Assembly: GCF_900156435.1 (NCBI RefSeq)
Contig: NZ_FTPQ01000003.1
Location: 590,600-654,599 of the forward strand
Reading direction: 5' to 3'
DNA from: Microbacterium sp. RU1D
Lineage (GTDB): Bacteria > Actinomycetota > Actinomycetes > Actinomycetales > Microbacteriaceae
Length of the DNA: 64,000 nucleotides
Shown: piece by piece, positions 8,157 to 16,903 of the stretch
Layout of the letters: each line of letters starts with the position of its first letter
Position numbering within the stretch: position 1 is the stretch's first letter
Program-made: the position numbers and the translations under genes
Notes under the pieces: generated by a model
Databases searched by the model: none
The model's input: only the letters and a program-made list of their open reading frames with translations
Told to the model about the DNA's origin: nothing

Positions 8157-8657
8157 ATGGCATCCATCTTTTCCGGTCGGATGACCCACCGCTGGGACGA
8201 CGAACTGGTCGTCTTCCACATCGGCATGACGATCAACCGCTGGTGGCGGGTCGACCAGTGGGTGCCGCTGATGAGCGACATGCCGAGGATGCTGCGCGAG
8301 CTCAGCGCCGACCCCGACTCGGGTCTACTGGGCTTCACGATGCTGCTGGGCTCGCGCGGCCCCTATCTCGTGCAGTACTGGTCGTCGCTCGACAAGTTAT
8401 ACACCTACGCCTCGGCGCCGTCGCACGAGCACCGGCCGGCCTGGACCCGTTTCAACGGACGGGCGCGGAGGAACCCCGGCGTCGTCGGCATCTGGCACGA
8501 GACGTACGTCGTCGATCGCGCCGAGACCATCTACGTCGGCACCCCCGCGATGGGCCTGCCGAAGGCGACCGCGGTGGTGCCGATCGCCTCCCGCCACGAC
8601 CGGGCTCGCGCCCGCGTAGCCGATGGCCGCACGCGGGGCGCGGGCGCGCCGAGCTGA
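8157..8657 (+). CDS. DUF4188 family protein (heme-monooxygenase-like fold)
   Basis: A 166-residue protein of the DUF4188 family, related to small ferredoxin-like-fold enzymes annotated as monooxygenases or aldoxime-dehydratase-like; no reaction is proven. Typical segments are VVFHIGMTINRWWRVDQW (about 20-37), GFTMLLGSRGPYLVQYW, and HRPAWTRFNGRARRNPGVVGIWHETY. A ribosome site GAAAGGGCGAG lies upstream of the ATG. The gene is divergent from merR, a common pairing in which a small-molecule-sensing regulator controls the enzyme. The last 20 residues are Arg/Ala-rich and likely disordered. Confidence 0.85.
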   Translation: MASIFSGRMTHRWDDELVVFHIGMTINRWWRVDQWVPLMSDMPRMLRELSADPDSGLLGFTMLLGSRGPYLVQYWSSLDKLYTYASAPSHEHRPAWTRFNGRARRNPGVVGIWHETYVVDRAETIYVGTPAMGLPKATAVVPIASRHDRARARVADGRTRGAGAPS

Positions 8658-8672
8658 CGGCAGACTGGGGAC

Positions 8673-9533
8673 ATGGCATCCCTGCTCACCACTCCCGCCG
8701 AATTGGACGCCGCCCTCGAGAGTGGGGCGTTCCCCGACGGAGGACCGGTGCGGGTGCTCGACGTGCGGTGGCGACTCGGCCGCCCTGACGGGCGCCCCTC
8801 CTACCGCGAGGGGCACATCCCCGGGGCGCAGTACGTCGACCTCGACCACGATCTCGCCGCCCATGGCGCACCGGCCGACGGACGGCATCCCCTGCCCCCG
8901 GTCGAGACGCTGCAGGGCGCCGCCCGCCGGTGGGGCATCGACCCCGGTGACACGGTCGTCGTCTACGACGACCTGAAGAACCTCTCGAGCGCACGGGCGT
9001 GGTGGCTGCTGCGCTACGCGGGCCTGACCGACGTGCGCCTGCTCGACGGAGCGCTGCAGGCGTGGACCGACGCCGGTCTCGCCCTGGAGGAGGGGGATGC
9101 CGAGGCCCCAGCGCCCGGCTCGATCTCCCTCGCCTACGGGGCGCTCCCGGTCCTCGAGCTCGACGCCGTCGCCGACTTCGCCGACTCGTCGGTTCTGCTC
9201 GACGCGCGCGCGGGCGAACGCTATCGGGGAGAGGTCGAACCCATCGACCCGCGCGCGGGACACGTGCCCGGCGCGGTGAGCGCCCCGACCACCGAGAACG
9301 TCGCGGACGACGGCCGGTTCCGCTCGACCGAGCAGCTGCGATCGCGGTTCCGCATGCTCGGAGTCGAAGACGGGGCGAGCGTCGGGGTGTACTGCGGGTC
9401 GGGGGTGACGGCGGCGCACCAGGCCGTCGCGCTGACCCTCGCCGGCTTCGAGCCGCGCGTGTTCCCGGGGTCGTGGAGCCAGTGGTCGAACCACCCCGAG
9501 CTGCCGGTGGCGACCGGCCCGGATCCGCGCTGA
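8673..9533 (+). CDS. sseA: Thiosulfate/3-mercaptopyruvate sulfurtransferase
   Basis: A 286-residue two-domain rhodanese that moves sulfane sulfur from thiosulfate or mercaptopyruvate to an acceptor. The inactive N-terminal domain spans about 10-135, with VRVLDVRWRLG and YREGHIPGAQYVDLD. The catalytic C-terminal domain spans 155-282, with VLLDARAGERYRGE and the active loop VYCGSGVTAAH carrying Cys241. The CGSGVTA form of the loop is typical of mercaptopyruvate-type enzymes, but specificity cannot be settled by eye. It follows the DUF4188 gene by 15 bases on the same strand. Confidence 0.9.
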   Translation: MASLLTTPAELDAALESGAFPDGGPVRVLDVRWRLGRPDGRPSYREGHIPGAQYVDLDHDLAAHGAPADGRHPLPPVETLQGAARRWGIDPGDTVVVYDDLKNLSSARAWWLLRYAGLTDVRLLDGALQAWTDAGLALEEGDAEAPAPGSISLAYGALPVLELDAVADFADSSVLLDARAGERYRGEVEPIDPRAGHVPGAVSAPTTENVADDGRFRSTEQLRSRFRMLGVEDGASVGVYCGSGVTAAHQAVALTLAGFEPRVFPGSWSQWSNHPELPVATGPDPR

Positions 9534-9560
9534 CGAGACCCGGCTCGCCGACGCGCGGAA

Positions 9561-9656
9561 GGCTGAGCCCGTCGAAGCCTCCGGTCCCTTCGGCATGCTC
9601 AGGGACCTCCCCTAGCGCGGGGACCTCCCGCAACGAACGGACCTCCCGCAGCGGGG
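9561..9656. repeat. Intergenic repeat: CTGAGCCCGTCGAAG hairpin plus 18-bp triplicate
   Basis: Between convergent genes lies a copy of the dispersed GGCTGAGCCCGTCGAAGCC repeat (9561-9579), with a partial inverted partner TTCGGCATGCTCAGG nearby. It is followed by three GGACCTCCC units starting at 9603, 9621 and 9639, an exact 18-base period. The hairpin may act as a bidirectional terminator; the triplicate has no obvious role. Confidence 0.65.
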
Positions 9657-9675
9657 GCGGGCCACCTGTGTCGCG

Positions 9676-11004
9676 TCACGCCCAGAGGTCGCTGACCGGC
9701 ACCTCCCAGCCGAGCACGTTCTGCGCCGCGCGGTGCCCCGACAGCATCGCGCCCGGGACGGTCGCCGGATCGTCCCCCCACGTCGCCTCCCCGGCGAGGT
9801 GCAGCACGCCGTCGCCCAGCGGCTCGGCGAGATCGTCGTGGTCGGCACCGACAGACCCCGGGAGCATATAGGCATAGGAGCCGCGCGAGAACGGGTCGTC
9901 CTGCCAGCGGGTGACGACCGCGCTCTCGGGCTCGGGGACCGCTCCGCCGTAGAGGCGCCGCAGCTGCGCGAGGGTCGACGCGACGATCTCGTCATCGCTC
10001 CATTCGCGCGTCGCGACGGCGGCGGGACCGGCGGCGAACGTCAGCAGGGCGGGCTCGTCGTGCAGACGCCCCAGGTCGTACCAGGAGTGCCACCACTCCC
10101 CCTCGTCGCCGAGTTGACGGATGCCGTAGACCCCGGCATCCCAGAATCTCTCGGCGAAACGCAGCGCGACCTTCTCGAACGCATTCATGCGCAGCAGGCG
10201 GAGCGCACGGGCGTGCGTCTCGGGCAGCGCGGGGGCGAACGCGAGATCGCCCGCGTGCAGCACCCCCACGGGCACCGTGACCACGACGTGCCGGGCGGGG
10301 AACGTGCCGCGGTCGGTCTCGACCTCCGCCCCCTCGGGCGACCACTGCACCCGCGACACGACGTGGTCGAGCCGCACGTCGATTCCCTCGGCGAGATGCG
10401 TCGCGAGCTCGTCGTACCCGCGCGGGAAGACCACCTCGTCGCCGTTGACGGTGTCATCGTCGAGCCCATGCGCGCCGAGGCCGTCCATCCCGATGCCGTA
10501 CTGCTCCTGGGCCCGACGATCGTTGTACTCCCGCACGCGCTCCGCGCGCTCGGCGTCCCACTCCTGGGCGGCGAGCGCGCGTTCCACGACATCGCCGTAG
10601 GTCGCGTCGTCGGCCGCGTCGGGGATGATCCCCACCAGCGCGGCGTTGAGCGTGCGGATGTCGTCGGCGTATTGCCGGACGGCGTCGCGGGGAAGTCGTC
10701 GACCCTCGGCGTCGAAGTAGGTCAGCGGGCGCGAGTCGGGCTGATAGCCGCCGACCGTGAACTCCACCATCGGCATCCCGAACGCACGGGCGGCCGCGGC
10801 GACGGGACTGTCGTCGATGCCGTGGATCCAGGAAGCGCCGCGGTCGGTGACGTGCCCCTCGCTGCGGTCGGTGAAGACGCGGCCGCCGACGCGGTCCCGG
10901 GCCTCGAGCACGACCACGCGCCGACCCGCGCGAGAGAGGAGTCGGGCGGCCGAGAGGCCGGAAATGCCTGCTCCCACGACGACGGTGTCGAACTGCTCCT
11001 GCAT
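9676..11004 (-). CDS. Flavin monoamine oxidase family protein
   Basis: A 442-residue FAD-dependent amine oxidase. The dinucleotide-binding motif VVVGAGISGLSAARLLSRAG is at residues 8-27, followed by VVLEARDRVGGR and RGASWIHG. The C-terminal FAD signature is HLAGEATWGDDPATVPGAMLSG near 405-426. This layout matches the monoamine/polyamine oxidase and lysine-demethylase-like group. There is no signal peptide, so it is cytosolic, and the substrate amine is unknown. The ATG at 11004 puts the Rossmann motif at the usual place; the frame stays open far upstream but only as antisense of the next gene. Confidence 0.9.
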   Translation of the reverse strand: MQEQFDTVVVGAGISGLSAARLLSRAGRRVVVLEARDRVGGRVFTDRSEGHVTDRGASWIHGIDDSPVAAAARAFGMPMVEFTVGGYQPDSRPLTYFDAEGRRLPRDAVRQYADDIRTLNAALVGIIPDAADDATYGDVVERALAAQEWDAERAERVREYNDRRAQEQYGIGMDGLGAHGLDDDTVNGDEVVFPRGYDELATHLAEGIDVRLDHVVSRVQWSPEGAEVETDRGTFPARHVVVTVPVGVLHAGDLAFAPALPETHARALRLLRMNAFEKVALRFAERFWDAGVYGIRQLGDEGEWWHSWYDLGRLHDEPALLTFAAGPAAVATREWSDDEIVASTLAQLRRLYGGAVPEPESAVVTRWQDDPFSRGSYAYMLPGSVGADHDDLAEPLGDGVLHLAGEATWGDDPATVPGAMLSGHRAAQNVLGWEVPVSDLWA

Positions 11005-11078
11005 GACGGCTCCCTCGGGTGATCGACCGTCTGACGAGAGTAGAGCTCTCCCGGCTGTCGGCGCGAGGGCCGACGGGA

Positions 11079-11108
11079 GCCGCGGCGGCGTCCGGGCGCC
11101 GCCGCGGC
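11079..11108 (-). terminator. GC hairpin ending the SipW-type operon
   Basis: The arms GCCGCGGCGGCG and CGCCGCCGCGGC form a perfect 12-bp stem with a 6-base loop, placed 3 bases after the stop of the last gene in the operon. There is no T-run. Confidence 0.6.
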
Positions 11109-11111
11109 CTG

Positions 11112-12851
11112 TCAAGGCAGGGTCACCGGTCCCGCAGACCCCGTGCCGAACAGGACGTGCGCCACGTCGTCGGGGGCAGCGAAGTCCGCGAGCCCCAGTC
11201 GGAGCGCGGTGACCGCGAACTCGGCCGTGGAGCGAGCGGTCGGTTGGGTGTACGTCGACCCCGGAGGAGCACCGGACACGTCGGGCTGGACGTTGACCAT
11301 CACCGACACGACCGACGGCAGCGCATTCAGCACCTCGGCCAGAACGGTGACGACCGGCGCCGAGCGCGAGGACAACGTCGTGCCGAGGGTGGTGACGCGA
11401 TTCAGGAGCTGCGTGGTGAGCAGGTTGGCCAGCGCGGTCGTCAGCACGGGACCGGATGAGGTGAGTGTGTTGACGATGTTGCTCAGGGTGGGCAGACCGA
11501 TCGCGACCAGCGCGGCGTCGATCGTCGTGACGATCAGTCCGGTCGGCACGCCGCTGAGGGTCACCCCGACGGTCGCGTTCCCGTCGACCACCGCGCCGAT
11601 GGCCGAGGTCGACGTGAGCCTGACGTCGGCTAGTTTGTATCCGGCAGCCCGGACCGTGACCGTCAGATCGATGCTCAGCTGGGCATTGCGGATGGCTGCG
11701 CGCAGGGCGTTCGTCACGTCGGTCGCCCACGCATCGAGGAGCGCACCCGCCTCGGCCGTGATGGCGTTCACGACGCCGGCGTCGAGAACGAGTTCGGTGT
11801 TCGGCGCCGCGCCGTTCAGGGGGCCGGTGAGCCGCTCGAGATCGACGAGGATCCGCCCGTTCGCCAGGTCGACCGTGAACCCGTTCCCCTGCAGATGCAG
11901 CCCCAGGAAGGGCGCCACCGTCGACCGCAGGTCGAGACCGGTGATCGTCACCGTTCCCGTCGTCCCCACGCTCGCCAGGGTGGAGACACGAAGCCTGAGC
12001 GCCTCGCTCAACGTGCTCGAGATGAGGCCGTTCTGCCCCACGAGCGCGGCGACCGCCGTCTCGAGCTCCCCCACCGTCGTCGTGACGGCCCCGGTCAGCG
12101 CGCCCACCGCGGGCGCATCGAGCGCGAGCCCGAGGCCCGCGACGCCGTAGTCCCGCTGCGCGACCGGCTGCGTGGGAGAGACCCCCCAGACCTGGTCGAG
12201 CAGAGCCGCGCATCCGTCGAGCTGAGAACCCGCGGCGACCGCGCCGACCTCGAGCCTCGCGGCATTCAACCCCGCGACGGTCGGCAGAAGAGCGGTGATG
12301 TCGATCGTCGCGGGCCGGGGAAGGTTGCTGTCGGGAGTCGTGTCCGACACCAGGACGGCCCCGGAGTCGTTGATCAGGCCGGACGCGCCCGCGGCGCGCC
12401 CCTCGGCCGACCCCTGCGTCCATTGATTCGCCGCTCCGAGGGCCGCGCCCGGCAGCCCGATCGAGAAGCCCGTGAGATCGACCCCCGCGATGCCCAGCGC
12501 CGTGACGTTCAGCGGGTTGGCGTAGGTGAACGTCGGAGGGGCGGACCCGAGATCGATCGCGTTCCCCGGGTCGGGCACCGCTACCCCATCCGACTGCACC
12601 GTCAGACGCATGTCGTCGAGCTGCGCGAGCGCATCGAGATCGACCCCGAGCAGTTCACCCGCGAGGAACGTCCCTCGTGAGCGACTCTCGAGCGCCGGGT
12701 TCTGCGCGCAATCCAGCACGCCGGTCCCGAGGGCGTCGTCGTGGACCCATTCGACGTCGTTCCAGCTCGCTGTGGTGGCCGTGATTCCCAGCGGCACCAC
12801 GAGCAGAATTCCTGTGGCGGCGGCCAGGCCCGCCCGCGTCCCGACCTTCAT
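11112..12851 (-). CDS. Choice-of-anchor-G-like surface protein with SipW-type signal
   Basis: A 579-residue exported protein. The hydrophobic N-terminus (about residues 8-28) is followed at once by TASWNDVEWVHDD, the hallmark of SipW-dependent signal peptides. The body is rich in Ala, Val, Thr and Leu with repeated beta-like patterns (for example AGLGLALDAPAVGALTGAVTT) and resembles the choice-of-anchor G family of actinobacterial surface proteins. There is no C-terminal LPxTG or membrane anchor, so it is probably secreted or bound to partner proteins. It is the last gene of the operon; its ATG overlaps the preceding stop (ATGA), so translation is coupled to the LPxTG-like protein gene. Confidence 0.82.
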   Translation of the reverse strand: MKVGTRAGLAAATGILLVVPLGITATTASWNDVEWVHDDALGTGVLDCAQNPALESRSRGTFLAGELLGVDLDALAQLDDMRLTVQSDGVAVPDPGNAIDLGSAPPTFTYANPLNVTALGIAGVDLTGFSIGLPGAALGAANQWTQGSAEGRAAGASGLINDSGAVLVSDTTPDSNLPRPATIDITALLPTVAGLNAARLEVGAVAAGSQLDGCAALLDQVWGVSPTQPVAQRDYGVAGLGLALDAPAVGALTGAVTTTVGELETAVAALVGQNGLISSTLSEALRLRVSTLASVGTTGTVTITGLDLRSTVAPFLGLHLQGNGFTVDLANGRILVDLERLTGPLNGAAPNTELVLDAGVVNAITAEAGALLDAWATDVTNALRAAIRNAQLSIDLTVTVRAAGYKLADVRLTSTSAIGAVVDGNATVGVTLSGVPTGLIVTTIDAALVAIGLPTLSNIVNTLTSSGPVLTTALANLLTTQLLNRVTTLGTTLSSRSAPVVTVLAEVLNALPSVVSVMVNVQPDVSGAPPGSTYTQPTARSTAEFAVTALRLGLADFAAPDDVAHVLFGTGSAGPVTLP

Positions 12852-13576
12852 CGCCGTGCCCCATTCCGTGCGATCCGCAGGGACGCACCCATTCCGAGAA
12901 GTCCCGCCGCGAGCGCGCCGACGCCGAGGAGCGCCGTGGGGTCGAATCCGGTGGCCGGCAGCCGACCCGGCGGTCGCACCGGCACGTCATCCACCGAGAT
13001 GGCAGTGAGTCCGACCCCCATCCGACCGCGCAGACCCATGAGAGCGGTGTCCGCCCGCGCCGCCTCGGAATCCTCGACCGAGAGCGTCACCAGCAGGTAC
13101 TGGGGGGCCGACGGCGTCAACGGCCGCAGTTCGAACGACGGCGACGTCGTGGCGTAGTCGTCGGAGGGCGTCGCCACCGTGACGGAGCGGCCCCCGCCGG
13201 CGCACAGGGGCTGGTCGGGCACCCCCGCCCACGGGTCGTCGCAGACGTCCACCTGCATGATGAGGCCACGCGGCACCTCGGCCGGCGGCCCACTCTTGCG
13301 CAGTTCCAGCGCGAGCGTCGCCCGCGTGGCATCCTCCAGGCGCGCCTGGATTTGCCAGAACGCGGGATCACCGGGGCTGAGATCGAGGAATTCCGCCGGG
13401 TACGGGTCGGAGGAGAGCACCAGCCGTCCCGGTGAACCCGTGGGCGGGACGTCGACGAACGCGGCGCGAGCGGCGTCGGCCAGGAACACTCCTCCCGCAC
13501 CGATGAGCGCGAACGAGGCGGCGGCAGCGAGGACCGCGCTGACGCGCCGTCTGGCGACGCGGGGAGAGAGGGACAT
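12848..13576 (-). CDS. LPxTG-like wall-anchored surface protein
   Basis: A 242-residue exported protein with an N-terminal signal (about residues 13-38, ending AARAAF) and a sortase-type tail: LPATG at 206-210, a hydrophobic span (TALLGVGALAAGLLGMGASL) and a basic end RIARNGARR. The middle is beta-like, with two Cys in VDVCDDPW and PLCAGGG that could pair. I chose the ATG at 13576; an upstream extension has no ribosome site. It sits between the SipW-type peptidase and the anchor-G-like gene, overlapping the latter by four bases. The likely role is the wall attachment point of a surface assembly; no sortase gene lies in this window. Confidence 0.82.
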   Translation of the reverse strand: MSLSPRVARRRVSAVLAAAASFALIGAGGVFLADAARAAFVDVPPTGSPGRLVLSSDPYPAEFLDLSPGDPAFWQIQARLEDATRATLALELRKSGPPAEVPRGLIMQVDVCDDPWAGVPDQPLCAGGGRSVTVATPSDDYATTSPSFELRPLTPSAPQYLLVTLSVEDSEAARADTALMGLRGRMGVGLTAISVDDVPVRPPGRLPATGFDPTALLGVGALAAGLLGMGASLRIARNGARR

Positions 13577-13589
13577 GATTCTCCAAAGG

Positions 13590-14222
13590 TCAGCGGTGAG
13601 CGGGAGAAGGACGCGGGTCGGTGTCTGCACGCGTCGTCCGTTCGGGCGTGGGCCACAGTGCCCACGCGATGACGGAAGCGATCATGACGGCGCTGACGAG
13701 CATGACCGCCGGCGTCTTCGCCGTCGTGATGATCGTCCCCAGGACGGGGGCGCCCGCGAGAACGCGCGGCGCGCTCTGCACCACGTAGGGCTGGAGGTCG
13801 GCGGCGGCGTTCGCGTCGCCGCGGAGGGTGAGGGTGCGAGCCCGCGGATCCCCCGCGACAGACGCGATGTCGATGATGCGGTGAGTCACCTGCACCCCGT
13901 TTCCGGGACGGCGCACCGTCACGATGTCGCCGACGGCGAGGTCGGCTGCCTCGACCGCCTGCGTGATGGCGGCGGCACCGGTGGGGAGCGAGGGCGACAT
14001 CGACCCCGTGACGAAGACGATGATCCCCAGTCCCCAGACGGAGCTCGCCACCAGCCAGACGACGGTGAGGATGCCGAGGCATCCGACGAGAGTGGTCACG
14101 GCATCCCGCACCCGTTCGAGCGGCGCGTCCGCATCCGCATCCGGTGGGTGAGGGGGGAACCGGTGCCGCGGCCCCGCGGCGTGCGCGGCGAGCGGACGGG
14201 ATGCCGTGACCAGGTCGTTCAC
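13590..14222 (-). CDS. sipW: SipW-type signal peptidase I
   Basis: A 210-residue membrane peptidase of the ER/SipW type. Transmembrane helices lie at about residues 42-66 and 160-185. The catalytic Ser74 is in VTGSMSPSL, and the second catalytic position is His114 in QVTHRI rather than the Lys of ordinary bacterial signal peptidases, the defining SipW feature. A conserved Asp136 is in LRGDAN. It starts at GTG 14222, overlapping the stop of the TasA-like gene in a GTGA junction. It is expected to cleave the unusual signal peptides of the neighbouring surface proteins. Confidence 0.92.
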   Translation of the reverse strand: MNDLVTASRPLAAHAAGPRHRFPPHPPDADADAPLERVRDAVTTLVGCLGILTVVWLVASSVWGLGIIVFVTGSMSPSLPTGAAAITQAVEAADLAVGDIVTVRRPGNGVQVTHRIIDIASVAGDPRARTLTLRGDANAAADLQPYVVQSAPRVLAGAPVLGTIITTAKTPAVMLVSAVMIASVIAWALWPTPERTTRADTDPRPSPAHR

Positions 14223-14905
14223 GAGGTGGCCACGAACTCCCACGCCGGGGCGATCGCGCGGCCCATGTAGTCCTCCGGGGTCGTCCCGCCCGCCAACGGG
14301 ATCGGGTCGGGAAGGGTCACCTCGAAGCAGTAGTACTGCGTCGAGCCCGAGGCCTCCGCCAGAGCCTGCGTGACGGATGCTCCGGTGGTCGCGAGCGGCC
14401 CATCGGCGATGATGGTCGTCGCGCCGCCGAAGGCCGACGCGTCGCAGCTGAAGGCGATGGCGCTCGTCGCCACGCGGACGTCGAGGGCGTCGAAGAGCAG
14501 GTCGCCCGTGTCGTCGCCGGCGATCCCGGCGGCGGGAACGGCCGCCTGGAGTTCGACATCGCCGGCGATCGAGGCGGTCTTGGTGCGCAGCGCCACCGCG
14601 GCGTAGACGCTGTCGCCCGGGGCCAGCTCGGTACCCAGCAGTCCCGTGGCGCTGAAGACCATCTCGCCTCCTGGGTTGGCCGGCTCGTCCGTCCACGCGG
14701 CCGGGTCGAAGCCGGGGTCCGTGTTCTGTTCGATCGCGAAGGTGGACGTCCCCACCCCCGGGCCACCTGCGCCGTTCCCGCCGAACACCCACTCGGTGTC
14801 GGTCCAGGCCGCGAGGGTCGCCGCGACGCCGACCCCGAGAGCCGCGCCGCCCGCAGCGACAGCGAAGATGCGACGCCGAACGAGTCGGCGCTTCTGGTTC
14901 TCCAT
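14219..14905 (-). CDS. TasA-like protein with SipW-dependent signal peptide
   Basis: A 228-residue exported protein, first gene of the SipW operon. A basic start (MENQKRRLVRRR) is followed by a hydrophobic stretch and then AAWTDTEWVFGG, the SipW-substrate signature shared with the anchor-G-like protein of this operon. The remainder is beta-like with two Cys (FSCDAS and YYCFEV) that may form a disulfide, as in camelysin/TasA relatives. The ATG at 14905 was chosen over 14917 because GGGGGTATCC precedes it. It probably forms or caps an extracellular fibre; no experimental basis exists in this sequence. Confidence 0.82.
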   Translation of the reverse strand: MENQKRRLVRRRIFAVAAGGAALGVGVAATLAAWTDTEWVFGGNGAGGPGVGTSTFAIEQNTDPGFDPAAWTDEPANPGGEMVFSATGLLGTELAPGDSVYAAVALRTKTASIAGDVELQAAVPAAGIAGDDTGDLLFDALDVRVATSAIAFSCDASAFGGATTIIADGPLATTGASVTQALAEASGSTQYYCFEVTLPDPIPLAGGTTPEDYMGRAIAPAWEFVATS

Positions 14906-15264
14906 GGATACCCCCATCAGGTTCGATCCGCTCGGCTGCTGCCCAGCGGGCGGGGAGGGCCCCGCGACGTCGACACTCGCGGCACCCGGGCGAGCGCACC
15001 AAGGGCGCGGGCGTCCAACCAGGGAAGAACCAGTGGTCTCCCGATCTCGAACCCCGTATCGGGGTCGGATCTGCGTATCGAGACCCGACTACGGAGGCGG
15101 CTGGCACGTCGTGACGCCGGTACCGCGGACGTCCATTCCCCGTAGCCGAGGGCGTGCGAAGACCGTAGGGGCGAGAGGGTCATCGCGACCGTCGCGTGCG
15201 CTTCTCGGGTCGCTCGATCGCGAATGGAGACCGCGGAGCACGGCCTCCCGCACCCGCGCCGCCG
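14906..15264. other. Gene-free stretch upstream of SipW operon
   Basis: There is no supportable gene in this 359-base gap. It holds a short palindrome with arms ACCCCG and CGGGGT around TAT at 15051-15065, a GGACGTCC palindrome near 15128, and two further CCGTAG-type elements near 15140 and 15163. These could be operator sites for the SipW operon or the terminator of the permease gene. I found no convincing -35/-10 pair. Confidence 0.5.
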
Positions 15265-16728
15265 TCAGTCGAGGGAGCCGGCGGGCGCTGCCTCGTCGCG
15301 CCGGGCGGTCGTCGTCCCCGTGCGCCCGTAGCGCACCCAGAAGAACAGGTAGCACAGGCCCACGAACGGGATGCCGAAATACAGGGCCGCGACCTGGTTC
15401 TCATCGAACGCGATCGCCACGATCGAGGCGGTCAGCAGCACGAACGCGAGGATCGGCACAAGCGGGTACAGCGGCGTGCGGAAGGCGAGGCTCGACACGT
15501 CTCCGCCCCCGAGCACGAACTGCCGGCGGTGGAAGAACTGCGCCGCGACGATCGACATCCACACCGCGACCGCCGCGAATCCGGCGATCGACACGAGCAC
15601 GAGGTACACGGTCTCGGCGGCGATGACGCTCGAGATCAGCGACACGAGACCGATCGCGAGACTCACCAGCAGGGCCATCATCGGGATGCCGCGCCGGGTG
15701 AGCTTCGTGAAGGCGCGCGGGGCGTGACCCTCCTCGGCGAGCGAGAACAGCATGCGCGCGCAGGAGTACAGCCCGCTGTTACCCACCGAGAGCAGCGCCG
15801 TGATGACGACGAAGTTCATGATGTCGGCCGCGTAGGGCACGCCGACGTACTCGAAGACGTCGACGAACGGGCTCGAGGAGAGCCCGGCCCGCTCGTAGGG
15901 GAGGAGGGCGGCGATGACGATGATCGAGCCGACGAACAGCACCAGCAGACGCAGCACCGTCGAGCGCAGGGCCCGCGGGATGTTGCGGCCCGGGTCCTTC
16001 GTCTCGCCCGCCGCGACGCCCACGAGCTCGGCGCCGCTGAAGGCGTAGAACACCGCGAGCGAGGTGATCAGCACGCCGCCGAGCCCCGCCGGCAGCAGCC
16101 CGTCGGGCGTGACGAAGTTGCTCAGCCCCACCGCGGCGTGCGGCTGGGACGACAGCGGCGTGAATCCGAAGATCGCCATCGTGCCGAGCACGATGAGCGC
16201 CAGGATCGCGATGACCTTGATGAGCGCGAACCAGAACTCGGTCTCGCCGAACACGCGCGCGGAGATCGCATTCAGCGTGAACAGCACGCCGGCGAAGACG
16301 ATGCACCACACCCACACCTCGACATCCGGGAACCACCGTTGCATGAGGATCCCGGATGCCGTGAACTCCGACCCGAGGGCAACGACCCAGCACAGCCAGT
16401 ACAGCCACGCCGTGGTGAAGCCCGTGGCCGGGCCCATGGTGCGGGCGGCGTAGATGTGCAGCGACCCCGACACCGGATAGGTCACCGCGAGCTCACCCAG
16501 GCAGACCATGACCAGCCACACCACGAAGGCGCCCAGGAGGTAGGCCAGCACGGCGCCGAGGGGACCCGCCTGATGGATCGTGTAGCCCGAGCTGAGGAAC
16601 AGGCCCGACCCGATCACCCCGCCCAGGGCGATCATGACGAGGTGCCGGGCTTCCATGGCCCGGCGCAGCCGGCGCGGTGCGCCCGCCGGATCGGACGTGT
16701 CGACGGAGGAATCGAGGGGACGACTCAT
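15265..16728 (-). CDS. APC family amino acid permease
   Basis: A 487-residue integral membrane transporter with about 12 helices, of the amino acid transporter (AAT) branch of the APC superfamily. Diagnostic segments are MIALGGVIGSGLFLSSG in helix 1 (about residues 32-48), GELAVTYPVSGSLHIYAAR after helix 3, FYAFSGAELVGVAAGETKDP in helix 6 and the following loop, and SGLYSCARMLFSLAEEGHAP. These match proton-coupled permeases such as those for GABA, lysine or S-methylmethionine; substrate cannot be assigned. The gene is monocistronic by layout. Confidence 0.9.
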   Translation of the reverse strand: MSRPLDSSVDTSDPAGAPRRLRRAMEARHLVMIALGGVIGSGLFLSSGYTIHQAGPLGAVLAYLLGAFVVWLVMVCLGELAVTYPVSGSLHIYAARTMGPATGFTTAWLYWLCWVVALGSEFTASGILMQRWFPDVEVWVWCIVFAGVLFTLNAISARVFGETEFWFALIKVIAILALIVLGTMAIFGFTPLSSQPHAAVGLSNFVTPDGLLPAGLGGVLITSLAVFYAFSGAELVGVAAGETKDPGRNIPRALRSTVLRLLVLFVGSIIVIAALLPYERAGLSSSPFVDVFEYVGVPYAADIMNFVVITALLSVGNSGLYSCARMLFSLAEEGHAPRAFTKLTRRGIPMMALLVSLAIGLVSLISSVIAAETVYLVLVSIAGFAAVAVWMSIVAAQFFHRRQFVLGGGDVSSLAFRTPLYPLVPILAFVLLTASIVAIAFDENQVAALYFGIPFVGLCYLFFWVRYGRTGTTTARRDEAAPAGSLD

Positions 16729-16903
16729 GGGAGTGCTCGCATTTCATGATCGAGCCCGGAGCCGTCGAGGCGCCCGGGCGACGCAGTCACAGTAGTCGAG
16801 TTGCGACCGACCGGATGCCGACGACCTCTTCGCCGACCTGTCGGCGGCGCTCGATGCGTCGGTGCGTCGACCTTTCCTATGAATAGCGAATGCCTCCCGG
16901 CAT

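Noticed and set aside
14917..15183. An 88-codon minus-strand frame upstream of the SipW operon
   Set aside because: Arg/Ser-rich sequence without a domain or ribosome site, and no codon bias resembling the neighbours.
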